Positions 10,601 to 22,498 of a DNA stretch of 64,000 bases are shown in pieces (the stretch's first letter is position 1; each line of letters opens with the position of its first letter). The stretch spans positions 62,001 through 126,000 of the forward strand of contig WNYE01000002.1 of the NCBI GenBank assembly GCA_021396245.1, in the 5' to 3' direction. Source of the stretch: Sporothrix humicola (lineage: Eukaryota; Ascomycota; Sordariomycetes; Ophiostomatales; Ophiostomataceae). The notes below the pieces were generated by a model, which saw only the letters and a program-made list of their open reading frames with translations, did no database searches and was not told the origin of the DNA. The position numbers and the translations under genes are program-made.

Positions 10601-13600
10601 ATGACGACAGACAATAGACGACAGACAGCGATCGAGTGGACGGGAGATCGAGCAAACAAAAAAGTCGAGATGCAATCAAGCGGTCGAGAGTCACTGACCA
10701 AAAGCAAGAGACGGTCGAGCGGTCGGAAACGGTCGAGATACCGTTTGGCTGGATCTGGATGGGTCTGTCCTGCGACACTCCCAAACAAAAGTACTCTATG
10801 TTAGAGTCGGCAGACATGAGGAAAAGAAAGAAGAACGTAGAGAGTACTCCACAACCTACTCTACAACCCTGTGAATGGCAAAGTCGGGCATTGTGATTGT
10901 GGTGGTTGTGGTGATTGTGCCCTGTTGTGTCTTGGATTTTTACCTGTGATTCGTTGATGATTTGTCCATGTCTATGATTGCCCTGTGACGAGTGCCAGTC
11001 GAGCCTCTGAGCCTATCTGTCAACATGTATCTGGAAGGTTTAGGAGGTCTTGGAGGTCTTGGACCCTGTCTCAAATCAATTCTCCAAAAGATGGCAATCG
11101 GCTTTTAATCTCCCCGGGGGATCGACAGCATGGGGGTCATGCAGTCTGCGTCGCTCTTGGCTTTTTTTTCTTCTTTTTTTTGTCCTTTCTCTTTTTCTTT
11201 CCTTTTCCTCCTTCAGGCTGCAGCAATCACACTCCCTCCGTCCTCTGGTCCGTCGCCGACTTCTGCATTTTGCGAATAGAGAACTATATGGCTATCGAAC
11301 AGAAAATCATATCTTCTTTTGTAAAAAGAAAAGGATGAGAAAGAAGGAAGAGAGAGAAAAAACAGCTCTAACCAGACGTGAACTGGTCCCGGAAAATGAA
11401 GACCGAGAACTGGCCAATGTCCAGCTTCTTTTCGGTGCCTTGTGATCTGAAGCGTGAGGCATGCAGCATGCAGGCTCCCAGGATACTGAGCTCCTATGCT
11501 TCCTATGGCCAAAATACAACCAACAACCATGCAGTACAGCTTGCATCATGCAGACATCAGCAGGCAGTTGGCTTCTGCAAAGTCCTGCAGTGTCCATGTG
11601 TCTTTCCATCTTCTGTCTATTTTGTCTGCTTGTCTCGTTGTCTACTTTTTCTACTTGTTGTCTTGGTTTTCGTGTCGTCCCGTCTTCCGTCTTCAATGCC
11701 ACCCTTTTTTCACCTGTCAAAATCTAGCACGATTGGCATATAAACCGTCCGTACCCTTAATCCACATCTTTAATCTTTATCCGATTCGATATCAATCATT
11801 CCGTATTACGTTTGAGCTACGTACCCCAGACGAGCCTCGTGCTGACCGCCATCCTTGGGCGCCTAGACCACGGGATGGAGATGTTTTCGATCTGCCATTA
11901 GTTACTCCGTATATTTATCTTATTAAGAGCTTTATCGGTCGATATTAATTATGTATACTTTTTTGAGTAATTCTTCTGTCTGCTAATTTGTTTACTAGTT
12001 CCTGTTCTCATTTCTATTCATTCATTTCTTTATTTGAATGAATCCCTTGCTGTCCTCAAACACCCGTCGTTTATTTTTGCGCAACTCTTCACAGTCCCTT
12101 TCTTCTACCTTTTGTTGTGAAAACTCCCAACAGCATCGCCCTCAGCTCTTCTCTTTCTTCAATTCTTTGATTTTTTGCTTCCATACATGGGTATTGTCCT
12201 CCGCCTCCCTTGCTTGTTTCCCTTCTCGGTCATGCCGTCTTGATCCCATTCCTTTGTGTGCATGTTATTTATTGAATATCGACGCCCGCCGCTTGGGGCG
12301 GTTGACCGAAAACAAAAGGAACAAAAAAATTAGGAAAAAGACGAAGTAAAGCAACGAAAGCAGTTGCAAATACACGTCCCCCGTACTGACACGCCGCATA
12401 TATTGACAATGGCGGACATGTAAGCTGGGTGAAATAGGAATGGCTACGTCGCACAAAGACCGAAAAAGGGTGGGCGAGAAATCGATGGGGGCCAAAATGT
12501 GGACATCAGTGGGCATCAAGGCAAGACCTGCGCGGTCAAGACAGTCGAGGCCAGCAAAGACAGAAAAGTCCAGGCCTGTTCAAAAAGGACGAAGGAACTG
12601 AGAGAAGCCCAAATCAGCAAATAGAAGCGATTTCTGCCTGCGAAAAATATGTGCGTGGGAATACGAGAGGTCCGGAGATGAGGAGAGGGCGGCTAATGAA
12701 AACAACGGACAGAAAAGACATGAAAAGCAGAAACGAGAATGGAACGGTGATAGGACCGTGGGAACACCATGGCACATCATGGCACATCACGGCCCATTAT
12801 GGCACACCATGGGATACCATGGGACACGGAAAAAGAAAACATTGCCTTTGTTCTCTTCACACGGGCACCGTTGCAGTGTATCAGGTTCTCTCCTACGTCG
12901 TACTTCTTTTTGTCCTTTTCGTCTTTTTGTTCAGTTTGGTGCCCAGCCAGCCTTGGCTCTCTGGATGTAACCCTGGGCCATCACGGCGCGTCTATGATGC
13001 AGAAAGCTGCCAGGCTGCGTATTCCTGTAATCAGGCTTCCCAACGTCGTATTGTTCGCTACGTTGTAGTACAAGAGCAAAGTGCCCGTCTCGGTGTTCTT
13101 TTTCTCCTTCTCTGTCTTTCTCGTCTTTGACTTTTTCAACTTTTTGCTTTTTTCTGCACCGACAATTTGGATCAGCTCCATTACTTTCAAGACATGAATC
13201 TCATGGTCTCATGGGTCATGGACCCTTCTTTTGGACCCTTTTTTGGAGTTTTCTTTTTCTTTTTCTTTTTTTGAGTCTCTGGGGGTCTCCCTTGTTTGAA
13301 ATAATTGCAATATTCTGCATCTGGCCTGGTGCAGGCGCATTCTCCGTTGTCTTTCTCGTCTGCCGCTCCTATTCGTCGGGGAACCGTTCCAGCGTCCCAT
13401 CCATTCAGACCGCGTGTGTGAGTGCATGCATGCGACTTTGTGCATGTGTTTGAGGGAATAATAAGAGTGAGCGAAGGAAGCAGACTATGAAGATCATCAG
13501 AGAGAAGGAAAGTTTAGAAGGAAAAAAAGAATAAAAGAGGGGGGCTGTGTTTCTTCTAGTCGACCGTTGCAGTGCTTTCTTTTGTTCGTCTTTCATTTAT

Positions 13601-16531
13601 TATTATTTTTGAGCATTTTGAGAACTGTGGCATTTTCTTTGCCCATTCCTACTCGGACGTGAAGATATGCAGGCGTTTGAGGCCTGAGTAGAGAATGGCC
13701 GGAGCAAATGCTGCATGCGGACGAAGACGAAGACGAAGACGACGCCCATGTCGCACAGACTGCCGCGCAGTATCCAATACTTGCCCCCCACACTATGTGA
13801 AAGTAAAAAGTATCTCTTGATTTCCTTTCGATACACATTCTCCCCCTTTCATTCCTCGTCTTCTTCTTTTATTCTTCCATTTCTCACGTGACGGAGACGC
13901 TCTGTCCACCAACAGACAACAAACAATATCACGTCCCTGCCTATAATTTCTTTTTTCTTCCTTTTTTGTCGTGAGTCCTCCTCATCTGCCCCCACGTCAA
14001 GGCGTAGAAATTGTGTCACATCTGTAGGCTAGAAGAATAAAAGAAAGTCAGAATAAGAAAACAAGAGGTAGGAAAGGGGGAGAAGGAGACGACACTATTC
14101 CCAAGAGAGATAGAGAGACATAAAGAACAAGAGCGAGGGAATGAATGAATGTTAACAGGGTTAGGGGTCAACTAAGCACGTACGAGATACGTCGTACTCT
14201 GTTGGATAAAAGGAGGAATGCCATGTATCGTGTGCAAAGAGGAGACCGAACACAAAAAGGGACCAGACAGACCTGACAGACCAGAAAAAGAAAATAAAGA
14301 CAGAAGAAAAGCAGCAGAAAAGAAAGGGAGGCGAGTTTCAACAGGGTTGACGTGAAGTTCACCCCCTCATGCATGCATGGTGATGAGAGCTGAAAAGGGA
14401 GGCAAAACGTGAAGAAGGAGGAAGAAGAACGCAAAAGGAAAGCAAAAAGAAAGCAAGTTGGGGGGACATGGTAGTCAAAAGAGTGCTCATCACTCTTCGC
14501 ACACTTTTACACGATATCTCCATCCAGACATGACAGACAACGGCAAAGACGGCCAACAAGAGGCTTGGCGGATTCATGAGGATGAGAGCTGGGCTTGCTG
14601 GGGGGTCGTGTTGAACGTTGTTGGCGCCAGAGGGAACGAAAATAAAATAAGTAAATAAAATCGAGCTCGTTTAAATTATATAAAACGTTCACGATAATAT
14701 TTTGTGCAACCAACAACCGCGTGCCTTGCCATTCTCCATTTTACAATCTTCCTATTTTGCCTTTGGGCCTTTCCTTTTCACCCCAACAACGCATCACAGT
14801 TGATTTTCCGAAGGAGAGAGGAGCTGCACAGTCCAGGCTAGTCTTGTGCGACCTTGAACCTCTGACGTGTCTCGCATTAAAATGACAACGAGCGAGAGAA
14901 GACGGACAGGAGAGACAGAAAGAGGAAGAGAAAGAGACAGTCAATACCCTTGTCCGTGGCAAACGCGGCAACCACGCAATACAGAAAATTGGTTTTGCGC
15001 AAGACGGAGACAGAGCCAGAGAGAGAAACAAGAAGACGGGAGCGCGAGACGGGTACACAGGATAGGACGAGTAAAAAAATAAAGGAACAGAAATCAAATA
15101 TCGTGAAGAGAGGGTGCACGGGAAAGGACAAGGAAAGCGAAATACGGGCGACGGACGACGGACGACAACCACAAAGTCGACAAGATAGGTCCAGACCGGC
15201 AAGGCACAGGAAAGGAGAAAAGCCCTGAAAAGAGCTCTAACTTGTCTCTACAGCTTGCCTGTTTTTAGGTTGAAATGGTCCGAATCAAAACAGCAATTAT
15301 ACTGATCATCTTGTGGCGTTATTTTGTTGAGAGAAGGAGGCCGATAACTGACCAATACATAGAAATGAGAATGAACACGAGACAAAAGGGCATCATGACT
15401 ATGAAGAATGCGTGAAAGACGAGTAAACAGTAGATGATTATCACAAAGTAAAAGAGACAACTCTCTTAAATAAGAGAAAGCGAGGCTGTAAATGCGACGA
15501 GAGACACGACTAGATGCTGACTCGTTTCAACTATAGCACTCATAATAAACGAAGACGGTGAGGATATGATAGAACAAGAGAAACCTGTACAATTATCTTC
15601 CTGTCCCTCTTTGCTATCTTGCTTCAATGGCTTGCTATCCTACGTGTCAATGTATTGAAGGCGTCTGCATGAAGCGACACATCCCTCGCATATCAGCATC
15701 GCCCCTTGTCCAGTTGCCTTGTCGCCTTTTGTTGCCCGGTTTGTCTTTGCCCGGCCCCTTCTCGTTCCTATCGGTAGACTCTCACCCTGAATTGTCCGTT
15801 GTCTGGTTGTTGTCTTTGGAGAGTCAGAGAGACAGACAGAGCGCGCAGATATTTGCCAGTTCCGTCACTCGCCTCCACGGGCTGCTATTATCATTATTTT
15901 GTCTTTATTTGATTTTCTTTGTTGTAACTCTCGTGAGATCCACAGTGCCCCTAGAACTAGAACCCCAAGCTATCATTTTAGGCCAAAAGGTGAGGAGGAC
16001 TGTCTGCCTCCTCGATGTTGCGTATAGATTGGGGGCTGTCCAGCTGAGCCGCAGATTGGACCCCGTGGTCGTGATCTTCGGTTGGGGAAAGCTGTAGGAA
16101 GGAAAGAAAAGATGACAGCTGTAGTTCGAAAGGATGAAATTGAAAGAAATGCTCAATGTGATCACGAAGAGACGCGAAGAAACACTTTTTGTGGGCGTGT
16201 AGCCCTGGCAGATTGATCCGAACGGTTGTATCGTCTATACTCTCATGTCGTACGACTTTTTATTCGATAGTTGCTTCCTGTCGCAATATATTAATGGGAA
16301 AAATGAAATATGGAAAGAAAACGGTGAAAAAAGTGTCAAAGTAAAACGCAAAGTAGAAAAACAAAAAGCAACAAAAAATGATAGATCCTTCCATCCCGGT
16401 TGCCGTTCGCCGTTTTCGCCCGATCACATCCCAGTGTCGTCGCTGTTGCTGTCGCCATCCCCCATCGCCGTCGTCGTCTCCTTTATCATCTATCCGGTAT
16501 CGCTCCTCCCCAATCGTCTCTCCTCGACCTC
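4609..16531. other. 11.9-kb region without a recognisable gene, upstream of the HMG-box gene
   Basis: No ORF here shows a known domain or the high third-position GC of the neighbouring genes. From about 4.65 to 7.4 kb the minus strand is strongly C/T-rich, which fits a long promoter or leader for the HMG-box gene. A (GAA)n run sits near 6707-6728. From 7.9 to 9.9 kb and at 11.1-12.2 kb the plus strand is T/C-rich. A 10-bp minisatellite lies at 12761-12830 and a (GACGAA) repeat near 13718-13742. The part next to 16531 is the expected 3' flank of RVB1. Unseen non-coding transcripts cannot be excluded. Confidence 0.6.
12761..12830. repeat. 10-bp minisatellite, seven units
   Basis: Seven consecutive 10-bp units fit the consensus GGCACACCAT: GGAACACCAT, GGCACATCAT, GGCACATCAC, GGCCCATTAT, GGCACACCAT, GGGATACCAT and a degenerate GGGACACGGA. 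Junctions between units often recreate CCATGG palindromes. The period is strictly 10, about one helical turn, and not a multiple of three, so it is not a coding repeat. Confidence 0.85.
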
Positions 16532-18030
16532 CTATACTATGAAACCCTTGCCGAGGTCGGTCGTCAGCAGCTGTGCACTCCGGCGGGCGTCGAGGAACAG
16601 CTCCTCGCACTCTGCAACGTCCTTGACGTCAATCTCCTTGCGGCCGTTTACCCGAGCGAGGATGCTATTAAGTTAGTGATGATTCAAATTCAATATAAGG
16701 ACGGGGAAGACCTACCTCGCTGGTGCGAGCAGCTGCAGGGCGTAGCGCAGGCTGATGCGGACACCCTCCTCGGCAATCTTGTCGATGGCGGCGTCGGTGA
16801 TGGGCGTGGCCTCGGTGGTGGCGCGGATGCGGACGATGCGCTTGATCTCGTCGGCGTCGTAGGCGTGGGTCGGGATGATGAGCAGACGGGCGAGGAAATC
16901 GGGCGGGATGCCGTGGGCCGCGACCAGGTCGTCGGTGCCGCGGATGGTGGTCATGCCGCGGTTGGAGGCGAGCACGACAATGGGGGCAATGGGCGACTCG
17001 AGGGCGCGGTTCAAGTACGTAAAGCACTCAACATCCAGCATGTGCGCCTCGTCGATGAAGAGCACGCCCGGCACCAGCTCGGCGACGCCCTGGTCAATGT
17101 ACATGCTGACGACCTTGTTGATCTCGCCGCGCAGCTTGTCCGTGATCTCGGTCATGCGCGGCTTCATGAGCTGGCCCATCATGGACATAATGTCCTGGCC
17201 GCCCTGGGGACGGGCGTTGGCCATGTCCAGATCGTGCAGCGTCACGTCCTGCACAATCTCCTTTTTCTTGTGCACCTCGCCCTTGGGGATGGGCACGTAC
17301 TCCTCGGCCTCGAGGTCAAACTCGGTGGCGTACGCGTCCGAGCGGCCGACGCGCTTGCAGGCGCCCGTGTTGGCCTCGATATAGATGACATCGCCGACGG
17401 TGACGCGCTCCTTTTGGATCGCCTCGTAGATGCTGGGGTCCAGCCGCAGCTTCTTCTGGCCCTTGGCGCTCTTGAGGCCGATCAGCAGCGTGCTAATGGT
17501 CTTGCCATAGCCGCCGAGCGGGTTCTCGGCCTCTTCGGGCGTCAACTCGGTCACCTCGCCCTCGTAGACCTCCTTTGTCTCGCGGACCTTGAGACCAATG
17601 GCGCGACGGAAGTTCTCCATCAGCATCTCCGTCTTCTTGACCTCTGTCGAGTAAATCTCGCTGCCAACAATGGGGCAGAAGGGGATCTTGGTGCCCAGCT
17701 CCTGGCTGATTGCCAGCGCCAAAGCAGTCTTGCCCGTGCCCGGGCCGCCAGCCAGCATCACGCCACGGCCGGCCATTCTGTGTGCGCGAATCAGGTCGAC
17801 AACAACGCCGCAGGCCTAAAGTAGGGGTTAGTTGAGTTTGTTTCGTCTGTTACGCCAAGCTGCCTGCTCCGCCCTGCCCAACTTACCTCTCTTGCTGACG
17901 CTTGGCCGACAAAGCCCGAGGCCTGCTTCTCTGCGGTGCCATCGCTCTTGAGGCCGAGGCCCTTGATGTGGGTGTGCGAGGACGTGCGGTGGTCCCGGCC
18001 GCTATTTTTGACTTCGCTGATCTGCACCAT
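16532..18030 (-). CDS. RVB1: RuvB-like AAA+ ATPase 1 (Rvb1/Pontin)
   Basis: Three exons: 18030-17887, 17815-16716 and 16664-16532, joined at introns of 71 and 51 nt, both with GT..AG ends and a CTAAC branch site. The product is 458 aa, the usual fungal Rvb1 length. The Walker A motif GGPGTGKT is at about residues 71-78 and the Walker B DEAH at about 303-306. The insertion domain between them is present, and the end DLGKGFIV is typical of Rvb1. Rvb1 forms a hetero-hexameric ring with Rvb2 and serves INO80, SWR1 and R2TP/box C/D snoRNP assembly. The first exon starts MVQISEVKN at an ATG in the right place for the family. An in-frame region upstream carries no conserved sequence. All catalytic motifs are intact. 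The next gene on the same strand is the transporter at 18611. Confidence 0.97.
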
Positions 18031-18610
18031 CGTGGCGGTGGGAGGGGGGGAATGGAAAAAGAAGGTCGATTGAGTGCTCGCGATGGAGCTGTCGTCGGTC
18101 GTCGAGTCGGAGGCTGGGGTGAAAACAGGTCCTCCTGTGCGATGGAATGCGATTATTTGATGCCCAGCCAAGAATTGGATGGATGCCGCTGGATGACGAG
18201 AAGGGAGGATGCGGCAGATTCGGTAGATGCGTTGGTAATGATCGTGGAAGCTTCAATAGGTGAGGTCAAAGGCCAAAGGTCAAGGTCAAAACGAAAAACT
18301 GGGCCTCGTTCCTGCCAAAGCGAACCAGGGAGGCGGGCGCGCCTGCCAAAACTTCTGGCGAACGCGACCGTTATCGATAAGGAGCTTGAAAAGAGCAGTC
18401 TGGTCACGTGCACACGGCACGCATTGAATGCGCCTTCCACACACGACATGCACTCTGCTCTTTCCCTTTCATTTATTTTCACAAAAAGTCAACCTATTTC
18501 ATTCAATCAATTAGAAGTTAATATTTCTATTCTAATGCAAAATGGCGCTGTATCGTGGTATTCATATGCCTGTTTAGTGTCTGTTGACCTCATCTCCAAC
18601 TCCGACACTC
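18031..18610. other. Promoter region of RVB1 / 3' flank of the transporter gene
   Basis: This 580-bp spacer lies between two minus-strand genes. It must contain the RVB1 promoter and leader and the transporter 3' UTR. The part near 18480-18560 is AT-rich, consistent with a 3' end of the transporter transcript. No ORF of note was seen. Confidence 0.5.
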
Positions 18611-20290
18611 TTAGTGCCTAGATTGGAGCTCCTCCTCATCGCTCTCGTCTTCGGCCGCCAACATGGGCACCGCCTCTGCGCTGGCTTGTCTTCCTCTGGA
18701 ATCCATCAGGCCAATCTCGAGGTCGGGATTCGAGCTTACAAACGGCACTTCGGCAGCAGACGCCGCACCCAGGACGCCCATTTCAGTAGATGTGGCTGGT
18801 GCCGCTCCTCCCATATTAGCAACGCCGCCCTTGTTCTCGGGCGGCTGTTTCTTGGTGAGAGCCGCCCACAGAGCACTGCCGATGATCAGGCCGCAGCCGC
18901 CCAGGCTCATGGGCCCCATCTCGTGCCCAAAGACAAAGCGGTCGAAGCCGGCGGCAAAGAGCATCTGGGTGTAGACCATGGCGGTGGCGCGATTCGATCT
19001 CTCGAGACCAAGGCCCTTGGTGGCCAGGAACTGCGTGCCGAATCCACAGATGCAGATGAACACGAGGTACACCCACTGCCGGAACGAATGGGGAAAGGCA
19101 AACTGCAAGTGCGGCTGGCCAATGTCGAGCATGGGCGCAAAGGTCAGGACGCTGGTGGAGACGATGATGCACCAGGTCGAGAAGTAGTTGACGGAAATCA
19201 GGGGGTGGGCGCGGGTGCCTATGGCGCGGATGGTCGTAAAGGCGCCGGAGCCGCCCAAGACGCCGAGCAGGGCGACGGCAATGGCGAGCAAGCGCTGGCC
19301 GGTTGCGATGTTGCCCGAGTCGGCAGCGGCAATGTTGGAGGGTGATGATGACGAAGAGGGAGTGTCGAGAGCGGCCTCAATGGTGGAGTTGACGACGTCG
19401 CGGATGGCCACGACAGTGGCGTTGAGGGCGTCGCCGCCAAAGTCACCCTCACCGTCGACTTCTGGTGACGACCCTGAGAACAGGGACAGCGGCCGCGTGA
19501 TGAGAACAATGCCCAAGAACGCAATGACGGACGCAATCTGCTCTTTGCGAGTGAACGGATCTTTCAACAAGACCGAACAAATGTACCCTGCCACGCTGGG
19601 CGTCAAAAAGGTAAAGACGGTCGCCTCGGCCAGCGGCAGGTACATCATCGAATACCACATGCCAAAGATGCCAAAGAAGCCTGTGAGGCCACGAAGGACC
19701 AACAGCAAACGCACGCCGGGTGGACCCAGCGGGAAATGCGGCACACGATAGTAGTACATGTACACGCAGCTGGCCACAGTGGTCATGAGCATGCGGACGA
19801 AGAGCAGTTGGACGGGGTGGAAGCTCTGGCCCTCGCTGTCGAGCTCGAGCAGGCGGGCAAACAGGTTCATGAGGGCGCCAAAGAACTGGGCCATAAAGAC
19901 AAGCAGCACAGCCTTGTGGCGTGCCCAGATGCGGGCCCAGAGAGGCAGCGATGATGATGCGGTTGGTGGTGATGACGGATCTGTTGCTGGCGAATAAGGT
20001 CGATATGGCATGGATAAAGACGGGCCGTAGCCGGCGTCTGAAAAGGAACCGATGGAGAGGCGGTGGAAGGCATCGTCCGGCAGTCCGAGATGCGAGTTGG
20101 AGCGAGGATCGACTGGTGGTATCGGAGACACGGTCTTCCGGCGGTGGCGGGCAATTTCCTCGGCATCGGCGGCTCGGTCAAGCGTGGACGGAGATGCGGA
20201 CCGGTCGGAAGCAGACGCCAGCTCGTTGACGTGGTCCTCGAACTGTGTCTTGGCGCTGGGCGTCTGGGGAATCTGGATATAGGGCGCCAT
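18611..20290 (-). CDS. EamA/DMT-superfamily membrane transporter (SLC35G-like)
   Basis: A single exon of 559 aa starting at the ATG at 20288-20290. The first 120 residues are hydrophilic and Ser/Pro-rich, a probable cytosolic tail. Two halves of hydrophobic segments follow, at about 126-268 and 333-480, matching the duplicated EamA fold of drug/metabolite transporters. Recognisable stretches are LRGLTGFFGIFGMWYSM and FTFLTPSVAGYICSV in the first half, and the LISVNYFSTW region and GLERSNRATAMVYTQ in the second. A Ser/Gly-rich loop at 270-330 separates them, and the C-terminal tail is hydrophilic. The substrate cannot be told from sequence. The layout is closest to fungal SLC35G/SLC35F-like permeases, and nucleotide-sugar transport is only a possibility. 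Confidence 0.87.
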   Translation of the reverse strand: MAPYIQIPQTPSAKTQFEDHVNELASASDRSASPSTLDRAADAEEIARHRRKTVSPIPPVDPRSNSHLGLPDDAFHRLSIGSFSDAGYGPSLSMPYRPYSPATDPSSPPTASSSLPLWARIWARHKAVLLVFMAQFFGALMNLFARLLELDSEGQSFHPVQLLFVRMLMTTVASCVYMYYYRVPHFPLGPPGVRLLLVLRGLTGFFGIFGMWYSMMYLPLAEATVFTFLTPSVAGYICSVLLKDPFTRKEQIASVIAFLGIVLITRPLSLFSGSSPEVDGEGDFGGDALNATVVAIRDVVNSTIEAALDTPSSSSSPSNIAAADSGNIATGQRLLAIAVALLGVLGGSGAFTTIRAIGTRAHPLISVNYFSTWCIIVSTSVLTFAPMLDIGQPHLQFAFPHSFRQWVYLVFICICGFGTQFLATKGLGLERSNRATAMVYTQMLFAAGFDRFVFGHEMGPMSLGGCGLIIGSALWAALTKKQPPENKGGVANMGGAAPATSTEMGVLGAASAAEVPFVSSNPDLEIGLMDSRGRQASAEAVPMLAAEDESDEEELQSRH

Positions 20291-22498
20291 TTTGGTTGTT
20301 ATCGTCGTTATGGTGTCCTATTGTCCTGTTCGTTTATCGAAGAGGCAATCGGGTTTCTGGTGTCATTGTATGTGACAGGAAGCCACTTGATGCTGAGAAA
20401 GTGATATTGTGGTAAAAATCAGTGACGAGGTGTGTGTGAACGGCTCCCAAGTGGCGAGAGACTTGACGTTCTGGAAAGACGAAAGAATATGTTTTGTGTT
20501 GTTGAGATCAAAGCAAATAAACAACAGACGTTGACGTGATAACGAGTCTGCCTAACGGGCGGATGTAAGCGGGCGGCAATGACGGGAACGGCGTTGAAAG
20601 AACGGCTGGATGCAAGACAAAGACGGCCGGGTCCCAGGAATGCGGGATGATGTTGAAGTTCGAGATGTCAAAAATGCTTCTCGGAGCATTAAAGTTTTGA
20701 TGTCTAAAAAGAAGAGGAAAATGAAAAACTACAATATGCAAAAGAAGAAGACGTGAGAAAATGGGTCTGTTTTCCCATGCTCGATCCTCCCTTTCCCCCT
20801 CTTTTTTACGCCTTTCGTTTTCGCTTCTGCAGTCTTTTCCCATCCTATGCCCGGTCACAAAAACAAACTTTCAGCCCAGTGACAGACGATGGATGAGTCC
20901 AACCAACCATTCAGCTTTTTGCGTTTTGACGGCGTTTTCGACGCTACGGCTGCCTTGGACCCGCCAAACCAGCTAAAGAACCTAAAAATCAGTCTTGTTG
21001 TAATCAATTTTGACCTTTCGACCTTTTGGCACCAACACGCCAACGACACCGGGGTGATCGGGGCCTCTTTACGCTCTCTGCGCTCCAAAAAGAAGAAAAG
21101 GCTGGGGGAGGGGCGCGATAGCGGCGTGGGACTCCACTGTCGGGCACGTTTATTGTGGGTTCTCTGGCACATCTCTACAGCCTCTGCACTATCTGGGAAT
21201 TCTATGAGCGGTGACCGGTGGTGGGGCCCCTGTCGAACTTGTCGAACCTGTTCTGTGATGGGCAGGAACAATGCGCAGCGGCTGCGGAAGTCGGCGTCCG
21301 GTCCGGCTGCAGCGAGGTGAGGAGAAGGAAGGTGCACACCCGCGGTCTTCTGTGACTTTGTGTCTTCGACAAGGAAAGAACCAACCACAGGCCTCTGATT
21401 TTAGTGCACACAGGACGTTGCATCACAACAAGCACAACGCACGACACAAAAGCAGAATGCAAAGGAGGGGCTCATGATCAATATTGTCTGTCCTGTGAAC
21501 GGACCAGGGGTTCTTTGAGGAATACCCGCCTTCTCTTTTCCCCGGATGTGGCCCCGTCAATTATCCGTTGCGTTGGACGGCATGTCAACAAATGCTGTGA
21601 GAAAGAAGCAAATAAATAAAAGACACCTACTCGGGTTATTTTATGCAAGTCCTCTTCAAGGACAACTTGTTTGTTTTCTTTCGAGTTACTCAATACGACG
21701 GATTCTGGTCACTACCCGACACCGACAATTGTGTGGTCTATGACTGACAGAAAGACCAGTGGCGGCCAGGCCAAGAAACGCCGATCCACAGCGATATCGG
21801 GTGCTTCCCGGCGGCCAATCGCCCTGTATTTTTGTGCATTTTTGTGCATTTTGGTGGCACTTCGGGGCTAGTTACTGCGAGCAGCTGCGACCGGCCACGA
21901 GGAAGACGGACAATCGGCTAATTAGGCAGTGCATATCCACATCACTTTCGAAAGTTGACCTCAAAGACGGAAATTGCCCGCACACTGTCACTTTACTTTC
22001 ACCACTTTGACTGCCGTCCTGAATCTGTTATTAATACGAGTATCTTCCCACTGCTCCCCACCGAGTTCCTGTCTTGCCTTTCGTTTTCGACTTCCCTTTT
22101 TTATTTACAACGAGTTTCCCCAACTCATAGCCTTTGAGCTTTTACCTCGAGTCCCACCAGACAAGTGCGAACTTGGCAGGCCTGAAAAGCTTCACAAACT
22201 CGAGAACTTTTCAGTCAGTTTTCAAAAATGGCCTTACTATGTGTCAAGCTCTTGGCAGAGGCTGTGTTTTTGTCTCTTCTTTTTCTGCCGACACTGCATG
22301 TATCGATGCCTGGCGCGATATGAGAAAAAGAAACTAGCCTCAAAGTCTTAACATCCCCATCCGTGCGTTTTTGTTATGGGACAAGATGAGCGGGTCAGGG
22401 TGCTGAAGCTTGTGGATGTGGAAAACGCATGTCGACTCCAGGCGTGATATCAAATGTTGTTCTTCGCAGAAAACATGGTTTTCACACCCCAACCCACC
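20291..22498. other. Intergenic region, 2.2 kb
   Basis: This lies between the transporter start and the ketosamine-kinase stop, both on the minus strand. It should hold the transporter promoter at the left end. No ORF has a domain or the codon bias of the neighbours, and no repeat longer than a few units was noticed. An exact repeat of TTTTTGTGCATT is present at about 21828-21852. Confidence 0.5.

Noticed and set aside
16400..17824. 474-codon plus-strand ORF
   Set aside because: It is antisense to RVB1. The high third-position GC of RVB1 removes stops on the opposite strand, and the product is a Val/Leu/Asp/Gly-rich nonsense composition.
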